Positions 18,862 through 29,011 are shown, counted from the stretch's first letter. The stretch is DNA of 64,000 nt from Candidatus Ferrigenium bremense (GCA_019449635.1 JAGRPI010000012.1:78802-142801), one strand, 5' to 3'. The notes: generated by a model from the sequence alone, not told the origin. A program made the numbers and translations.

Positions 18862-19647
18862 TCACTCGACCTTGGCCTTGGCGCGCAGCTCCTCGATCGC
18901 CTTCCTGATCGCCTGCTGTTGCAGGCGTTGCTGCAGCTTCGGCCTGGTTTCCTCGAACGACGGTACCTTCAGGTCGCGCATGTCTTCCAGCTTGATGACA
19001 TGCCAGCCGAATTTCGACTGCACCGGCTCCCTGGTGTATTCGCCCTTTTTCAGGTTGAGCATCGCATTGGCGAATTCCGGCACGTAATTGCGCGGCACTG
19101 ACCAGCCCAGCTCGCCGCCGCGTTGCGCGGTACCGGTATCCCTGGATTTCGCGGCGAGCTTCTCGAATTTGGCCTTCTTGCCGAGCTGCGCGATGATGTC
19201 CCTGGCCTCGGCTTCGGTTTCCACCAGGATGTGGCGGGCGCTGTATTCCTTGTCGCCCAGCATGGCTTTCTGCTGGTCATATTCCTGCTTGAGCTGGTCT
19301 TCGCCGACCGGGTGGTTCCTGGCGTAGTCCTGCATGAAAGCGATCACCAGCACCTGCTGCCTGGCGATTTCGATTTGCTGCACCACGTCGGCATTCTTGT
19401 CCAGGCCGAGCTTGGCGGCTTCCTGCGCCATCACTTCGACATTGATCAGGTCCTCGCGGATCGCCTTGCGCAGCTCCGGGCTGTCCGTCTGGCCTTGTGT
19501 GATGGCGGACTTGACGCGCAGGTCGATGCGCGCCTGGGGAATGGCAACACCGTTCACCATCGCGGCGGATTTGTCCTCGGCGAAGGCGGGGTCGATCGCC
19601 AGTGCGCCGAGGATTGCCAGTGCCGCAAATTTACCGATTTTCAACAT
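18862..19647 (-). CDS. Secreted parvulin-type peptidyl-prolyl isomerase
   Basis: A 261-residue periplasmic foldase. A signal peptide (MLKIGKFAALAILGALAIDPAFA) is followed by an N-terminal chaperone region and a PpiC rotamase domain (about residues 125-220: YSARHILVETEAEARDIIAQL...GGELGWSVPRNYVPEFANAMLNLKKGEYTREPVQSKFGWHVIKLEDMR). The C-terminus is a basic helix. The ATG at 19647 has AGGAG 6 bp upstream and directly opens a signal peptide, so longer starts are rejected. Confidence 0.9.
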   Translation of the reverse strand: MLKIGKFAALAILGALAIDPAFAEDKSAAMVNGVAIPQARIDLRVKSAITQGQTDSPELRKAIREDLINVEVMAQEAAKLGLDKNADVVQQIEIARQQVLVIAFMQDYARNHPVGEDQLKQEYDQQKAMLGDKEYSARHILVETEAEARDIIAQLGKKAKFEKLAAKSRDTGTAQRGGELGWSVPRNYVPEFANAMLNLKKGEYTREPVQSKFGWHVIKLEDMRDLKVPSFEETRPKLQQRLQQQAIRKAIEELRAKAKVE

Positions 19648-19756
19648 TACGATTTCTCCTGGAAAATAAAACCTGAACAGATTGAAGAACAAGAGGGAGC
19701 TTCGCGCGGCGCATTTGCCAGCATGCGGCCCGTCGAAACATTCTTGGGGCGGCAAT

Positions 19757-19803
19757 GATACCCAAAAACACACAAGCCCGCGATCGCGGGCTTGCGTGTG
19801 TTG
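19757..19803 (-). terminator. Terminator of the FecR/Slam operon
   Basis: On the minus strand CACACGCAAGCCCGCGATCG continues as CGGGCTTGTGTG and then TTTTTGGG: a long self-complementary stem with a T-tract, about 80 bp after the last gene of the operon. Confidence 0.8.
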
Positions 19804-19878
19804 AAGCTTCCACATCAAATGAAGGCTGCCACGTTGATGATTATCGGCAGCAAGTCAGTATTTAGCCCACCATTGAAA

Positions 19879-21471
19879 TCAACGTTTGTAAATCGCCGCA
19901 CCGGTCACTGGCACTTCATTGGTCTGGAGGAAGTCATAAACCATGCCGGCATGGGTAGCATTTGATCCCGCAAACGTCACCCGCGCATTGGCAGAGCAAC
20001 CGGTAGAACATACGTTTTGCGTCCCACCTTGGAATGTTGTTGTCCCGGAAGCTGTATTAAAATTGGACATGGCCGTACCGCTCACATTCATCAGATAGGT
20101 GCTGTTTCCATTCAAGGTCAAGTTGAGATTCGCGGACAGGTTGTTGTTAAGAAAGTTGGCGGTCAACGTCCCTCCGGTTGCCTGCCATACGTTGCCGGTT
20201 GCCACGTTGGTCGCTTCGGTAGGCCGGGTCGCCGCAAAAAAGTTGTATGCCACCGCATTGAGCTGGGGATAGGTGACAACAGGCAAGGCAACTATCATGT
20301 GGTTCCCTTGATCCAGCGTATAGGTTTGCAAGGACCAAGATCCAAACATCTGCTGCCCATTTGCCCAACGCCCCCATGAGATCACCCCTGCGTCTGATCC
20401 TCCCTCGTAGTTTCCAGCCGTCGTCCGCCCAAGCAGCAGTCCTGCGGTAGTAGTGCTATTTACGTAGGTTTGCGCCAAGCCTTGTGCATCGTACACCACG
20501 AATGTTGGAGCGGGCTGTACTTCAAGAAAATGAGAATTGGCACTTGGATTAAAATCTGAAGTCATCCAGTTCAGATTTGTAGTGTTCGGATTTACTCCGT
20601 CGGCTACGGTAGTGGAGGTAGGAGCAGGCAAAGTACCACCGGTAAGATTGGTACCACCAGTGGTTTCGACTGGAATCTGAATGATGTTAGGCGCCACCGT
20701 GTTTTCCGGTGCGACAGGGGCCGGCGCAGGCGCAACCTGTTCCTGTGCGGTGTTGTCCACCACCGCCGTTTCGCGCACCCCTTCTTCCTTGCCTTCTTCC
20801 TTGTCGCCTTTCGCCTGTGGCGCGGGCTCCGCCGCTACGGTGAAGAGGTTGGTGTTGATCGGCTGCAGTTGCGGCATCTGGTCCTTCGCGCCGGCGAAGC
20901 CCATCTGGTTGGGCAGCACGAAGACGGTGCCCTTGTCGGTGGCCAGGTAGGTCTCGCCGATGTTCACCTTGTTGTAGGCGCCCGGGGGTGCCACGGCCGC
21001 CAGTTCGCTGCCCGGTGCGACCAGAAAGGTCTCATGGTCGGTGCCGCGGATGCCGATCGTTGCGACAGGCGTGGTGATCTGGTAACTCGATTTGTTGAGC
21101 TGCCCGATCAGGCCGGTGACGGCGCGGAAGCCGCCTTTGAGCAGGGAGAAGAAGCTTTGTTCGGTGCCGTCCTGCTTGCCGCTGAATTTGAAGCTGTCGA
21201 ATTTCAGCTGGGTGTCCGCGCGCACCGCGACGAAACCGCCGTCCTGCATCCTGATCTGTGCGGAGGCGCCCTTGGCGGAGGTCAGGGTGTCGCCTTCATT
21301 GATCGCCTCGCCCTTTTTCAGGCCATGCGTTTGTCCCGCCGGGTCGGTCAGCTGGACCACGCCATTCACGAACTGCACATGCCCGGCGACATTCGCGTAG
21401 GCGGCATTGCCGCCCAGCAACAACACCAGAGAAGTAACCAGGCTAACGAAGAAGTCTATATGGGTTTTCAT
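19879..21471 (-). CDS. FecR-domain surface protein with one C-terminal barrel-like module
   Basis: A 530-residue exported protein. A signal peptide (MKTHIDFFVSLVTSLVLLLG...AYA) is followed by a FecR-type domain (about residues 30-190; GHVQFVNGVVQLTDPAGQ, GDTLTSAKGASAQIRMQDGG, TPVATIGIRGTDHETF), a Pro/Ala/Glu-rich linker, and a Gly/Thr/Asn-rich C-terminal module ending GAAIYKR that resembles the TbpB-type eight-stranded barrels of Slam substrates. Its first 240 or so residues nearly duplicate those of the next protein upstream. No lipobox is visible. The function is unknown; surface display is inferred from the neighbouring Slam-like gene. Confidence 0.75.
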   Translation of the reverse strand: MKTHIDFFVSLVTSLVLLLGGNAAYANVAGHVQFVNGVVQLTDPAGQTHGLKKGEAINEGDTLTSAKGASAQIRMQDGGFVAVRADTQLKFDSFKFSGKQDGTEQSFFSLLKGGFRAVTGLIGQLNKSSYQITTPVATIGIRGTDHETFLVAPGSELAAVAPPGAYNKVNIGETYLATDKGTVFVLPNQMGFAGAKDQMPQLQPINTNLFTVAAEPAPQAKGDKEEGKEEGVRETAVVDNTAQEQVAPAPAPVAPENTVAPNIIQIPVETTGGTNLTGGTLPAPTSTTVADGVNPNTTNLNWMTSDFNPSANSHFLEVQPAPTFVVYDAQGLAQTYVNSTTTAGLLLGRTTAGNYEGGSDAGVISWGRWANGQQMFGSWSLQTYTLDQGNHMIVALPVVTYPQLNAVAYNFFAATRPTEATNVATGNVWQATGGTLTANFLNNNLSANLNLTLNGNSTYLMNVSGTAMSNFNTASGTTTFQGGTQNVCSTGCSANARVTFAGSNATHAGMVYDFLQTNEVPVTGAAIYKR

Positions 21472-21589
21472 AGCACACCTCACTTTCGTCAAGTTAACTG
21501 CGCTTTCAATCAAGTGCTGCACAAAATCAAATAGGTCAAACCTCCTTACACTTGCTTATCGGGACTACCTGAACACCTGCTTGTCGGGG

Positions 21590-24500
21590 CTACCGGTGGA
21601 ACGCGGCCACGCCGTTGACGATGGTCGTGTTGTTGGCGCCCGCCGCAAAACCATACAGCACAGCCGCGCCGAGGCCGCCGGATCCGGCAAATACGCCGCC
21701 CAATTGTCCTTGTGGCGTTCCAGTGCAACCCGCCCCGCAAGTGACCGTCATGCTTCCCGGAACACCGCCGCCGTTTATCGCGCCCGCAGTGGCGGCATTG
21801 AAGAAGCTCTTCTGCTCAATGGGCAGATTCGCAGCGCTGGCAATCAGATTGCCAGCGTTGGTGGTGGTCACATTGATTCCGACAGTCACGGTCTGCGCGG
21901 TGAAGTTGGCGACCAGGCTCGCGCTGTTCAGCGTACCCGTGCCCCCCAGGGAATCGGTGGGAGCCGTTCCGCCGGCCAGCACGTAGTTGAAGGTGCCGGT
22001 AACCGGCAGGGTCACCGGGCCTACCAATGTCGGGCTGGCTATCCAGTGCGCGCTGCCCGTGTTCACGATTCCCGGTGCGGCGGTAACCGCATTGGTGCTG
22101 GTGAAACTGGAGCCATCCCAGCGTCCCCAGCTGATGCCGGAAATAGAGTCGGTTCCCAGCCCCGTCGCCACGGCTGCACCCTTGCTGATATTGTAAAGCC
22201 CGCTTACATAAGAGCCATCGCTCCTGAACCCGGTCAGGTTGCCGGGGCCATCCGTGGTCACGCTGGCGGAATTGTTGTATCCGCCGAGTATCACCGGGAT
22301 CGGGACTACGCCGCCGACGGGATATACCCCGCCGGGGAATTGCGTGGCGGGAGGATTCGGGTCTGCGGCCGACACCCCGGCCAAGCGGTAAGGCGTTACG
22401 GTGCTTTGTGCCGCACCGGTGAAGGCTGCCACCCCGGAGATCTGGTCTGAACCGCCAACCAAGACATATGACAGCAGCGCGCCGTTCAGTCCGCTGCCGG
22501 TCAGTTGTCCGACGACGTCACCGCTGATGGGGCCGGCGCCGCTGCTTGCCGTCAGCGGGCCCCAGCCCGGTCTTGCCACGGTGGTAGCGCGGAAGCCGGT
22601 CTTGGCGTTGTTCCAGTACATGAATTCCAGCGGGGTGCCTGCGGTGCCGGCGCTCCAGCCGTTGGACAGGGCCAGGTTGAACGATACCAGCTGCAGGCTG
22701 AAGTCAACCGCCAGTGAAGCCGAGCTCAAGGCGAGCGTCCCACTGAGCGATCCGGTAGGTGCCGTGCCGCCCGCAAGAGTATAGGTGGCGTTGGTCGCCA
22801 GCAGCACTTCCGGCAGATAGACCGGATCGACTGCCGGGCCGGTGATCCAGTGCGCGTAGACCCCAGCGGGCGATGTATAGGTGCCCGCCGCGCAGCAAGT
22901 GGTGGTTCCCACCACCAGTTTCGTCGATTGGGTGCTGTTATACCGTCCAAAACTGATCCCGGTCGCCGGTATGGTGGTGGCCGCAGCTCCCACCGTCGTC
23001 GTGCCGCTCAGGGTGTTGGTTACGTAGCTGGCCGGGTCTTTGCCGGCATAACGGTCGGTAAAGGACGGATTGGGCAGGGCGTTGTTTATATCCGCCGGAG
23101 TCGCGATGGTGGTGTTGAGTTCGGCGAAAGGGTTGAAATAATCCGAACTGGTTGTCGCAAAGGCGCCCGCCACGTCGGTTTGCACGTAGGGCGCGACCGT
23201 TCCGGCAGGTGCGACCGGTGAGGGAGCGGTTGCGGCAGTCACCAGCGCCACGCCCTGCACCAGGTCGGTGGTATTGCCGATTATGTTGTAGGGTATCCCC
23301 ACCTTGTCGGCGGCGTTTGCGGCAAAGCGCGCCCAGATGTCGGCCGTATACCCCCCCGCATCGCAATTCGCGCCGGTACAGGCCACCGTGCCGACCCCCC
23401 AGACGGTCTCCCCGGCAATCGAAATGCCGCCGGGAGTGGTCACCGCGAACGCCTTGTTATGCGTGCTGATGAAGTTCGGATCGGCGGTGCTGAATGCCAA
23501 TGCCAGCGAAAGGTTGACCATCTGATTGGTGAAGTCCGCTGTCAGGGTCGCCGCCGTCAACGTGCCGACATTGCCCAATTTGTCGGTGGGGTGCGTCGCC
23601 GCAGTCAGGGAATAATTCGTCGTGCCCCCCAGGGTTTGCACATATCCGACCGGCGGATTGGCGGAAAGCATCCATTGCATGCTGGTGACGCCCATGGCGA
23701 CGGGGATCAGCGTGGTCGAGCTGGTATAAGTGCCGCCCTCCCAGCGACCCATATAAACGCTGCTGTCCGCAGCCTTATAAGTGTCCTTCGCCACACCGCC
23801 GGCGACTTTGCCGGGGTTTATGCCGCCGACAACCTCGAACAGGTTATTCGATGCATCCAGCAGATAGCTGGTGGCAGGCAGATTCGAATCCCAGGGATTG
23901 ATCCACCCGCCCAAGGCATCCACACCCAATGCTTCATAACCATAACCGTTCTGCGCCGCATAAGTCGGTGAGCCGGTCAGCGGCGTGCCTCCGCCGCCGG
24001 TCAGGGTGGTGCCGCCGGTAGTAGTGACAGGAACCTGGATGATGTTTGGCGTCACCGTGTTTCCCGGTGCGACAGCGGCCGGCGCAGGCGCCGCAGCCTG
24101 TTCCTGTGCGGTGTTGTCCACCACCGCCGATTCGCGCACTGTCCCTTCTTCTTTATTTTCCTGCTTGTCGCCCTTCGCCTGTGGTGCGGGCCCCGGCGCC
24201 ACGGTGAAGAGGTTGGTGTTGATCGGCTGCAGTTGCGGCATCTGGTCTTTCGCGCCGGCGAAGCCCATCTGGTTGGGCAGCACGAAGACGGTGCCCTTGT
24301 CGGTGGCCAGGAAGGTCTCGCCCAGGTTCACCTTGTTGTAGGCGCCCGGGGGAGCCACGGCCGCCAGTTCGCTGCCCGGCGCGACCACAAAGGTCTCGTG
24401 GTCGGTGCCGCGGATGCCGATGGTTGCGGCGGGCGTCGTGATGCGGTAACTCGGTTTGTTGAGCTGCCCGATCAGGCCGGTGACGGCACGGAAGCCGCCT

Positions 24501-24835
24501 TTGAACAGGGAGAAGAAGCTTTGTTCAGTGCCGTCCTGCTTGCCGCTGAATTTGAAGCTGTCGAATTTCAGCTGGGTGTCCGCGCGCACCGCGACGAAAC
24601 CGCCGTCCTGCATCCTGACCTGCGCGGAGGCATCCTTGGCGGAGGTCAGGGTGTCGCCTTCATTGACCGCGTCACCCTTTTTCAGGCCATGCGTCTGCCC
24701 CGCCGGGTCGGTGAGCTGAACCGCGCCATTCACGAACTGCACATGCCCGGCGACATCCGCGTAGGCGGCATTGCCGCCCAGCAACAACACCAGAGAAGTA
24801 ACCAGGCTAACGAAGAAGTCTATATGGGTTTTCAT
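21590..24835 (-). CDS. Large FecR-domain surface protein with three barrel-like modules
   Basis: A 1081-residue paralogue of the downstream protein. The signal peptide and FecR domain are nearly identical, and the linker is similar. The rest contains three successive modules, each beginning with a GRW/GRY motif (YMGRWEGG, SFGRYNST, SWGRWDGS), containing a (T)HPTDKLG / GTAPTGSL / GTAPTDSL strand motif, and ending near GVALVT, GVAAFTG and GVAAFHR. This is tandem duplication of one module. The ATG at 24835 follows GGGGTGTGCC. It lies 23 bp after the Slam-like gene, so they form one operon. Confidence 0.78.
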   Translation of the reverse strand: MKTHIDFFVSLVTSLVLLLGGNAAYADVAGHVQFVNGAVQLTDPAGQTHGLKKGDAVNEGDTLTSAKDASAQVRMQDGGFVAVRADTQLKFDSFKFSGKQDGTEQSFFSLFKGGFRAVTGLIGQLNKPSYRITTPAATIGIRGTDHETFVVAPGSELAAVAPPGAYNKVNLGETFLATDKGTVFVLPNQMGFAGAKDQMPQLQPINTNLFTVAPGPAPQAKGDKQENKEEGTVRESAVVDNTAQEQAAAPAPAAVAPGNTVTPNIIQVPVTTTGGTTLTGGGGTPLTGSPTYAAQNGYGYEALGVDALGGWINPWDSNLPATSYLLDASNNLFEVVGGINPGKVAGGVAKDTYKAADSSVYMGRWEGGTYTSSTTLIPVAMGVTSMQWMLSANPPVGYVQTLGGTTNYSLTAATHPTDKLGNVGTLTAATLTADFTNQMVNLSLALAFSTADPNFISTHNKAFAVTTPGGISIAGETVWGVGTVACTGANCDAGGYTADIWARFAANAADKVGIPYNIIGNTTDLVQGVALVTAATAPSPVAPAGTVAPYVQTDVAGAFATTSSDYFNPFAELNTTIATPADINNALPNPSFTDRYAGKDPASYVTNTLSGTTTVGAAATTIPATGISFGRYNSTQSTKLVVGTTTCCAAGTYTSPAGVYAHWITGPAVDPVYLPEVLLATNATYTLAGGTAPTGSLSGTLALSSASLAVDFSLQLVSFNLALSNGWSAGTAGTPLEFMYWNNAKTGFRATTVARPGWGPLTASSGAGPISGDVVGQLTGSGLNGALLSYVLVGGSDQISGVAAFTGAAQSTVTPYRLAGVSAADPNPPATQFPGGVYPVGGVVPIPVILGGYNNSASVTTDGPGNLTGFRSDGSYVSGLYNISKGAAVATGLGTDSISGISWGRWDGSSFTSTNAVTAAPGIVNTGSAHWIASPTLVGPVTLPVTGTFNYVLAGGTAPTDSLGGTGTLNSASLVANFTAQTVTVGINVTTTNAGNLIASAANLPIEQKSFFNAATAGAINGGGVPGSMTVTCGAGCTGTPQGQLGGVFAGSGGLGAAVLYGFAAGANNTTIVNGVAAFHR

Positions 24836-24858
24836 GGCACACCCCACTTTATGTCAGG

Positions 24859-26400
24859 TTATTTGAAGTCACGTCGCAGTGTCAGCGAAATATCGGTACG
24901 GTCATAGCCATAGATGATGATGTTCGAATCATTGCGCGAGAAAGTCAGTTGCGGGCGCACGGTCCACAGTTTGTCCCAATGCCAGTTTGCGCCTAATGTC
25001 ATATCGTATTGTTTATCGCTGCGCTGGCGCAAAAAGGCGGTATTGACCACACCGTAATCACCGGCTTGTCCGCCCAGACTGGCGAACAGCTCCGTCGATT
25101 CATTGAAAGAGGATTGTCCGCCGACGCGCAAACCGGTGAAGTGCTTGGGCCCATCGACCCGCCCGCCTGCGGCGACATCGTTCTCCGTACCGTAATACAG
25201 GCTGCCAAACAGGGCGGATTTGCCGTCTGCCAGCACATGCAGCCAGCCGGCGCCGATGACCTGCTGATCAAAATCATTCACCTTCATGGCTGTATCGACG
25301 AAGCGATATTGACTGTATTGGCCGAACACGTTCAGCTGATTGCTGGGGCTGAAGGTATGCCGCCATTCGCCATTCAGGCCGACTGTGTCGCGGTTATGCG
25401 CACTGGCCAGGGTGTATTGCCCGCCCGATATGCCCAAACGGAACACGTCGGCTTCGTTGCCATACATGACCCCGGCGTGCCCATCCACCGTGAGCGAGCT
25501 GAAAGCCGTCTTGCTGAAGTTGCTGCGGTCGCGCAGGTCCGCGCCCGCGTACACCGCAAAGTTGGAGTCGATGTTGTGATTCACCTCTCCGCCAGCCGCT
25601 ACGCCCAGATAGTTATCGGCCATTTTTACGTTGGTCGGGTTAAGCGTGAACACCGCATTATTGAAAAACGGCACACTGATCTGGGACTGTCCGGTGGAAT
25701 TATTGACATTGCTGTCGTTCCCCAGCGTGCCTTCGAGATATGCCGTGAAACCGGTTTGCTTGGCGGCTTCCTGCGCGGCGATCGCATCCAGATAGTTCTG
25801 GATGGTGGCGCGCGCCGCCTCGGGCGGATTCAGTTTCAAGACTGCCTCAAACTCGGTCTTGGCACGCGGCGTGTCGCCGAGCTGGTAATAGGCGCGTGCC
25901 ATGTCCAGGCGCGCACCGGCAAAATTTGGATCGACGGCCAGCACCCGTTCGAAGGCGAGGGTCGCCTTATCCGGTTTGCCGCTGTCCAGCGCGGCGATGC
26001 CGAGCAGGTAGTCGAAACGTATTTCGCCGGAGCGGTCGAACTCGAGCGGTTCCAGCAAGGCATAGGCATCGGCAGGCTTGCCTTCTTTGATCAGCGCATC
26101 GGCATCGCGCAATGGTTTTTCGCGCGCCTCGAGCTCGGCTTGTTTTTTGGCTTCGGCTTCCGCTGCGGCGCGCTGGCGGGCTTGCTCGGCTTCGGCGCGT
26201 TGGCGCGCCTCCTGTTCGGCTTTGGCGCGCGCTGCCGTTTCACGCTGCGCTTGCGAGGCGCGTGCATTCGGCTTTACGGTTTTTTTGGTGACCTTCTTGG
26301 CCTTGCCTGGCGTCCCTTGGGTTTCCGCCCCTTGAGCAACACCGCCTCCCAGCACTAACGCGCCGAATACCCCACAACATACCCATTGCCCTAGCTTCAT
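24859..26400 (-). CDS. Slam-like outer-membrane protein (TPR plus beta-barrel)
   Basis: A 513-residue protein with a signal peptide (WVCCGVFGALVLGGGVAQGA), a Lys/Ala/Glu/Arg-rich coiled segment (about 35-110), TPR repeats (about 115-215; DYLLGIAALDSGKPDKATLAFERVLAVDPNFAGARLDMARAYYQLGDTPRAKTEFEAVL) and a roughly 280-residue transmembrane beta-barrel ending RTDISLTLRRDFK. This layout is that of Slam/DUF560 proteins, which carry surface proteins with TbpB-like barrels across the outer membrane. GGGAGG lies upstream of the ATG at 26400. The substrates are probably the two FecR-domain proteins downstream. Confidence 0.8.
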   Translation of the reverse strand: MKLGQWVCCGVFGALVLGGGVAQGAETQGTPGKAKKVTKKTVKPNARASQAQRETAARAKAEQEARQRAEAEQARQRAAAEAEAKKQAELEAREKPLRDADALIKEGKPADAYALLEPLEFDRSGEIRFDYLLGIAALDSGKPDKATLAFERVLAVDPNFAGARLDMARAYYQLGDTPRAKTEFEAVLKLNPPEAARATIQNYLDAIAAQEAAKQTGFTAYLEGTLGNDSNVNNSTGQSQISVPFFNNAVFTLNPTNVKMADNYLGVAAGGEVNHNIDSNFAVYAGADLRDRSNFSKTAFSSLTVDGHAGVMYGNEADVFRLGISGGQYTLASAHNRDTVGLNGEWRHTFSPSNQLNVFGQYSQYRFVDTAMKVNDFDQQVIGAGWLHVLADGKSALFGSLYYGTENDVAAGGRVDGPKHFTGLRVGGQSSFNESTELFASLGGQAGDYGVVNTAFLRQRSDKQYDMTLGANWHWDKLWTVRPQLTFSRNDSNIIIYGYDRTDISLTLRRDFK

Positions 26401-26489
26401 TTTTATTACCTCCCGGGTTCTATTATCGATTGTAGTATCCACCCCTTATTCAGCGCGGTCAATATGCCAAAAGGCCTATATTTCCATGG

Positions 26490-27164
26490 TTATATCAGCC
26501 CTTTTTCGGCAAACGACAGGGTTTGTCCCATCGCCACCACGAAGTGGTCCAGCACGCGCACATCCACCAGTCCGAGAGCCTGTTTCAGGGCGTCGGTCAA
26601 ATGCCGGTCGGCCTGGCTGGGTTCGGCGACGCCGGAGGGGTGATTGTGCGCCAGGATGACGGCGGCGGCATTGTGTGCCAGGGCGCGTTTGACCACTTCG
26701 CGCGGGTACACGCTGGTCTGGCTGAGCGTGCCGTGGAACAGCTCTTCCGCGGCGATCACGCGATGCTGGGTGTCGAGGAACAGCGCCAGAAAGACTTCCT
26801 GCTGCCGTCCGCCGAGCAATAGCCGCAGATAGTCGCGCACCGCGCGCGGCGAGTTGAGCGCGTCGCCATGCTGCAATTCTTCCTGCAAGGCGCGCCGCGA
26901 CATTTCCAGCACGGCTTGCAGTTGCGCGTATTTCGCCTGCCCCATGCCGTGCGTTTCGCAAAAGCCGGACTCACTGGCGGCAAACAGCCGGGTGAGGCTG
27001 CCGAAGCGGGTGAGCAGTTCGCGCGCCAGATCCACCGCACTCTTGCCGGGTACGCCGGTGCGCAAAAAGATCGCCAGCAACTCGGCATCGGATAACGAGG
27101 CCGCGCCCTTTTGCAGCAACTTCTCCCGGGGTCGCTCGAATTCAGGCCAATCGGTAATAGCCAT
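26490..27164 (-). CDS. radC: RadC family JAB-domain protein
   Basis: A 224-residue protein with an N-terminal helix-hairpin-helix region ([23 protein letters not shown]) and a C-terminal JAB/MPN metalloprotease-fold domain whose zinc motif EELFHGTL...[18 protein letters not shown] is complete. Despite the name, a DNA-repair role is not established. It is divergent from coaBC, with about 110 bp between them. Confidence 0.92.
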   Translation of the reverse strand: MAITDWPEFERPREKLLQKGAASLSDAELLAIFLRTGVPGKSAVDLARELLTRFGSLTRLFAASESGFCETHGMGQAKYAQLQAVLEMSRRALQEELQHGDALNSPRAVRDYLRLLLGGRQQEVFLALFLDTQHRVIAAEELFHGTLSQTSVYPREVVKRALAHNAAAVILAHNHPSGVAEPSQADRHLTDALKQALGLVDVRVLDHFVVAMGQTLSFAEKGLI

Positions 27165-27274
27165 GTAGATCTCCTCACGCAAGCCGGTCGCTTCGGCATA
27201 ACCTGGAGGTCAGCCTGTGCCGCAACAGCCTCCCAGCCCGGACGGGCTGGTTTCTTGATAAGATGCGCGGCATT

Positions 27275-28471
27275 ATGGAACAAGAACCTGCAAAACGCAT
27301 CCTGCTGGGCGTTACCGGCGGCATCGCGGCCTACAAGGCGGCGGAACTGCTGCGCCTGCTGATGAAGCAGGGCATGGAGGTGCAGGTCGCGATGACCGAG
27401 GCGGCCTGCCGCTTTATCACGCCGACGACCATGCAGGGGCTGTCCGGCAAGCCGGTGCTCACCAGCCAGTGGGACACGGGCATGGCGGACGGCATGGCGC
27501 ATATCAGCCCGAGCCGCGCCGCCGATGCGATCGTGATCGCGCCCGCAACCGCCGATTTCATCGCCAAGCTGGCGCATGGATTGGCGAACGATCTGCTTTC
27601 CTCGCTGTGCCTGGCGCGCAATTGCCCGTTGCTGGTCGCGCCGGCGATGAACCGCGAGATGTGGCAGAGCGCGGCGACGCAGCGCAACATCGCGCAACTG
27701 CTTGCCGATGGCGTGCAGGTGCTCGGTCCGGATTGCGGCATGCAGGCCTGCGGCGAGGAAGGTATGGGGCGCATGCTGGAGGCGGGGCGGCTGGCGCAGG
27801 ACATTGCGGCATTCTTCCAGCCGAAACTTTTTTCCGGCAAGAAAATCCTGATCACCGCCGGGCCGACCTATGAGGCGATCGATGCGGTGCGCGGCATCAC
27901 CAACCGCAGTTCCGGCAAGATGGGCTATGCCATCGCGCAGGCCGCGCTGGAGCAAGGCGCAGAAGTGGTGCTGGTGTCCGGTCCGACGGCGCTCGCCAAG
28001 CCGCGGGGCGCGCAAGGCGTGGATGTGGTGAGTGCTGCGCAGATGTTCGAGGCGGTGCAACAGCATGTCGGCGATTGCGATATTTTCATCGGCGTGGCGG
28101 CGGTGGCGGATTACCGCGTCGCGCAGCCGAGCGAACAGAAGATCAAGAAAAGCGCGGCTGCGCTCACGCTGGAGCTGGTGCCCAACCCGGATATCCTGGC
28201 GCATGTCGCCGGCCTGCCGGATCCGCCGTTCTGCGTGGGCTTTGCCGCAGAGAGCGAGGATCTCGCGAAGCATGCCGAGCAGAAACGTTGCGTGAAGAAT
28301 CTGCCGCTGCTGGTGGGCAACCTCGCGCAACAGGCCATCGGCAGCGACGAAAACGAGCTGGTCCTGTTCGATGACAGCGGCAGCCACGTCTTGCCGCGCG
28401 CCGACAAGCTGACCTTGGCCAGGCTATTGATGCAGCATATCGCGCAACGCTACGAAGGAGCATACAAATGA
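27275..28471 (+). CDS. coaBC: Bifunctional CoaBC (phosphopantothenoylcysteine synthetase/decarboxylase)
   Basis: A 398-residue two-domain CoA biosynthesis enzyme. The N-terminal flavin-dependent decarboxylase (HFCD) domain has [31 protein letters not shown] and the catalytic Cys segment [13 protein letters not shown]. The C-terminal synthetase has [28 protein letters not shown] and FVGFAAE-type sequence ([12 protein letters not shown]). The ATG at 27275 ([10 protein letters not shown]) is chosen over one 12 bp upstream. The stop overlaps dut by 4 bp. Confidence 0.95.
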   Translation: MEQEPAKRILLGVTGGIAAYKAAELLRLLMKQGMEVQVAMTEAACRFITPTTMQGLSGKPVLTSQWDTGMADGMAHISPSRAADAIVIAPATADFIAKLAHGLANDLLSSLCLARNCPLLVAPAMNREMWQSAATQRNIAQLLADGVQVLGPDCGMQACGEEGMGRMLEAGRLAQDIAAFFQPKLFSGKKILITAGPTYEAIDAVRGITNRSSGKMGYAIAQAALEQGAEVVLVSGPTALAKPRGAQGVDVVSAAQMFEAVQQHVGDCDIFIGVAAVADYRVAQPSEQKIKKSAAALTLELVPNPDILAHVAGLPDPPFCVGFAAESEDLAKHAEQKRCVKNLPLLVGNLAQQAIGSDENELVLFDDSGSHVLPRADKLTLARLLMQHIAQRYEGAYK

Positions 28472-28923
28472 AACACATCCCGGTGGATGTCAAGATTCTC
28501 GATTCCCGTCTGCATGAAAGCATGCCGGGTTACGCGACCGCCGGCTCGGCGGGGATCGATTTGCGCGCGTGCATCGACCATAACATGGTGATCCAGCCCA
28601 AGCAGTGCGAACTCATCCCCAGCGGCATCGCCGTTCACCTGAACGATCCGGGCTATGCCGCCATGATCCTGCCGCGCTCCGGCCTGGGGCATAAACACGG
28701 CATCGTGCTCGGCAACCTGGTCGGTCTGATCGATTCGGATTATCAGGGGCAGATTTTCGTCTCGCTGTGGAACCGCAGCCAGATCCCCTTCACGCTGATG
28801 CCGATGGAACGCATGGCGCAACTGGTGATCGTGCCGATCATGCAGGCGAGGTTCAATATCGTGGAGGAGTTTACGTTGAGCGAGCGCGGCAGCGGCGGGT
28901 TCGGCAGCACCGGCAAGCATTGA
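28468..28923 (+). CDS. dut: Deoxyuridine 5'-triphosphate nucleotidohydrolase
   Basis: A 151-residue trimeric dUTPase keeping uracil out of DNA and supplying dUMP. All five motifs are present: [47 protein letters not shown] and the C-terminal [11 protein letters not shown]. It is coupled to coaBC by a 4-bp overlap, as in many proteobacteria. A transposon begins 29 bp after its stop, separating it from the hairpin at 38115-38150 that probably served as its terminator. Confidence 0.96.
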   Translation: MKHIPVDVKILDSRLHESMPGYATAGSAGIDLRACIDHNMVIQPKQCELIPSGIAVHLNDPGYAAMILPRSGLGHKHGIVLGNLVGLIDSDYQGQIFVSLWNRSQIPFTLMPMERMAQLVIVPIMQARFNIVEEFTLSERGSGGFGSTGKH

Positions 28924-28944
28924 CCGCCCGGAACGGCAGACTTG

Positions 28945-28952
28945 ATTGAAAA
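28945..28952. repeat. Target-site duplication, left copy
   Basis: ATTGAAAA directly abuts the left inverted repeat and is repeated exactly at 38112-38119, abutting the right one. Eight bp is the duplication size known for IS1595-family insertions. Confidence 0.9.
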
Positions 28953-28976
28953 CGCTATTATGCACCTGATGCACAA
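28953..28976 (+). repeat. Transposon left terminal inverted repeat
   Basis: CGCTATTATGCA followed by CCTGATGCACAA. The complement of the right end differs only by T for C at position 13. Confidence 0.9.
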
Positions 28977-29011
28977 ACAGCAATAAAACAATGAGTTGCA
29001 AATGAAGTAAC

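Noticed and set aside
21590..24835. CRISPR or DNA tandem repeat in the large FecR gene
   Set aside because: The repetition is at the protein-module level with diverged DNA; no short identical repeats with regular spacers are seen.
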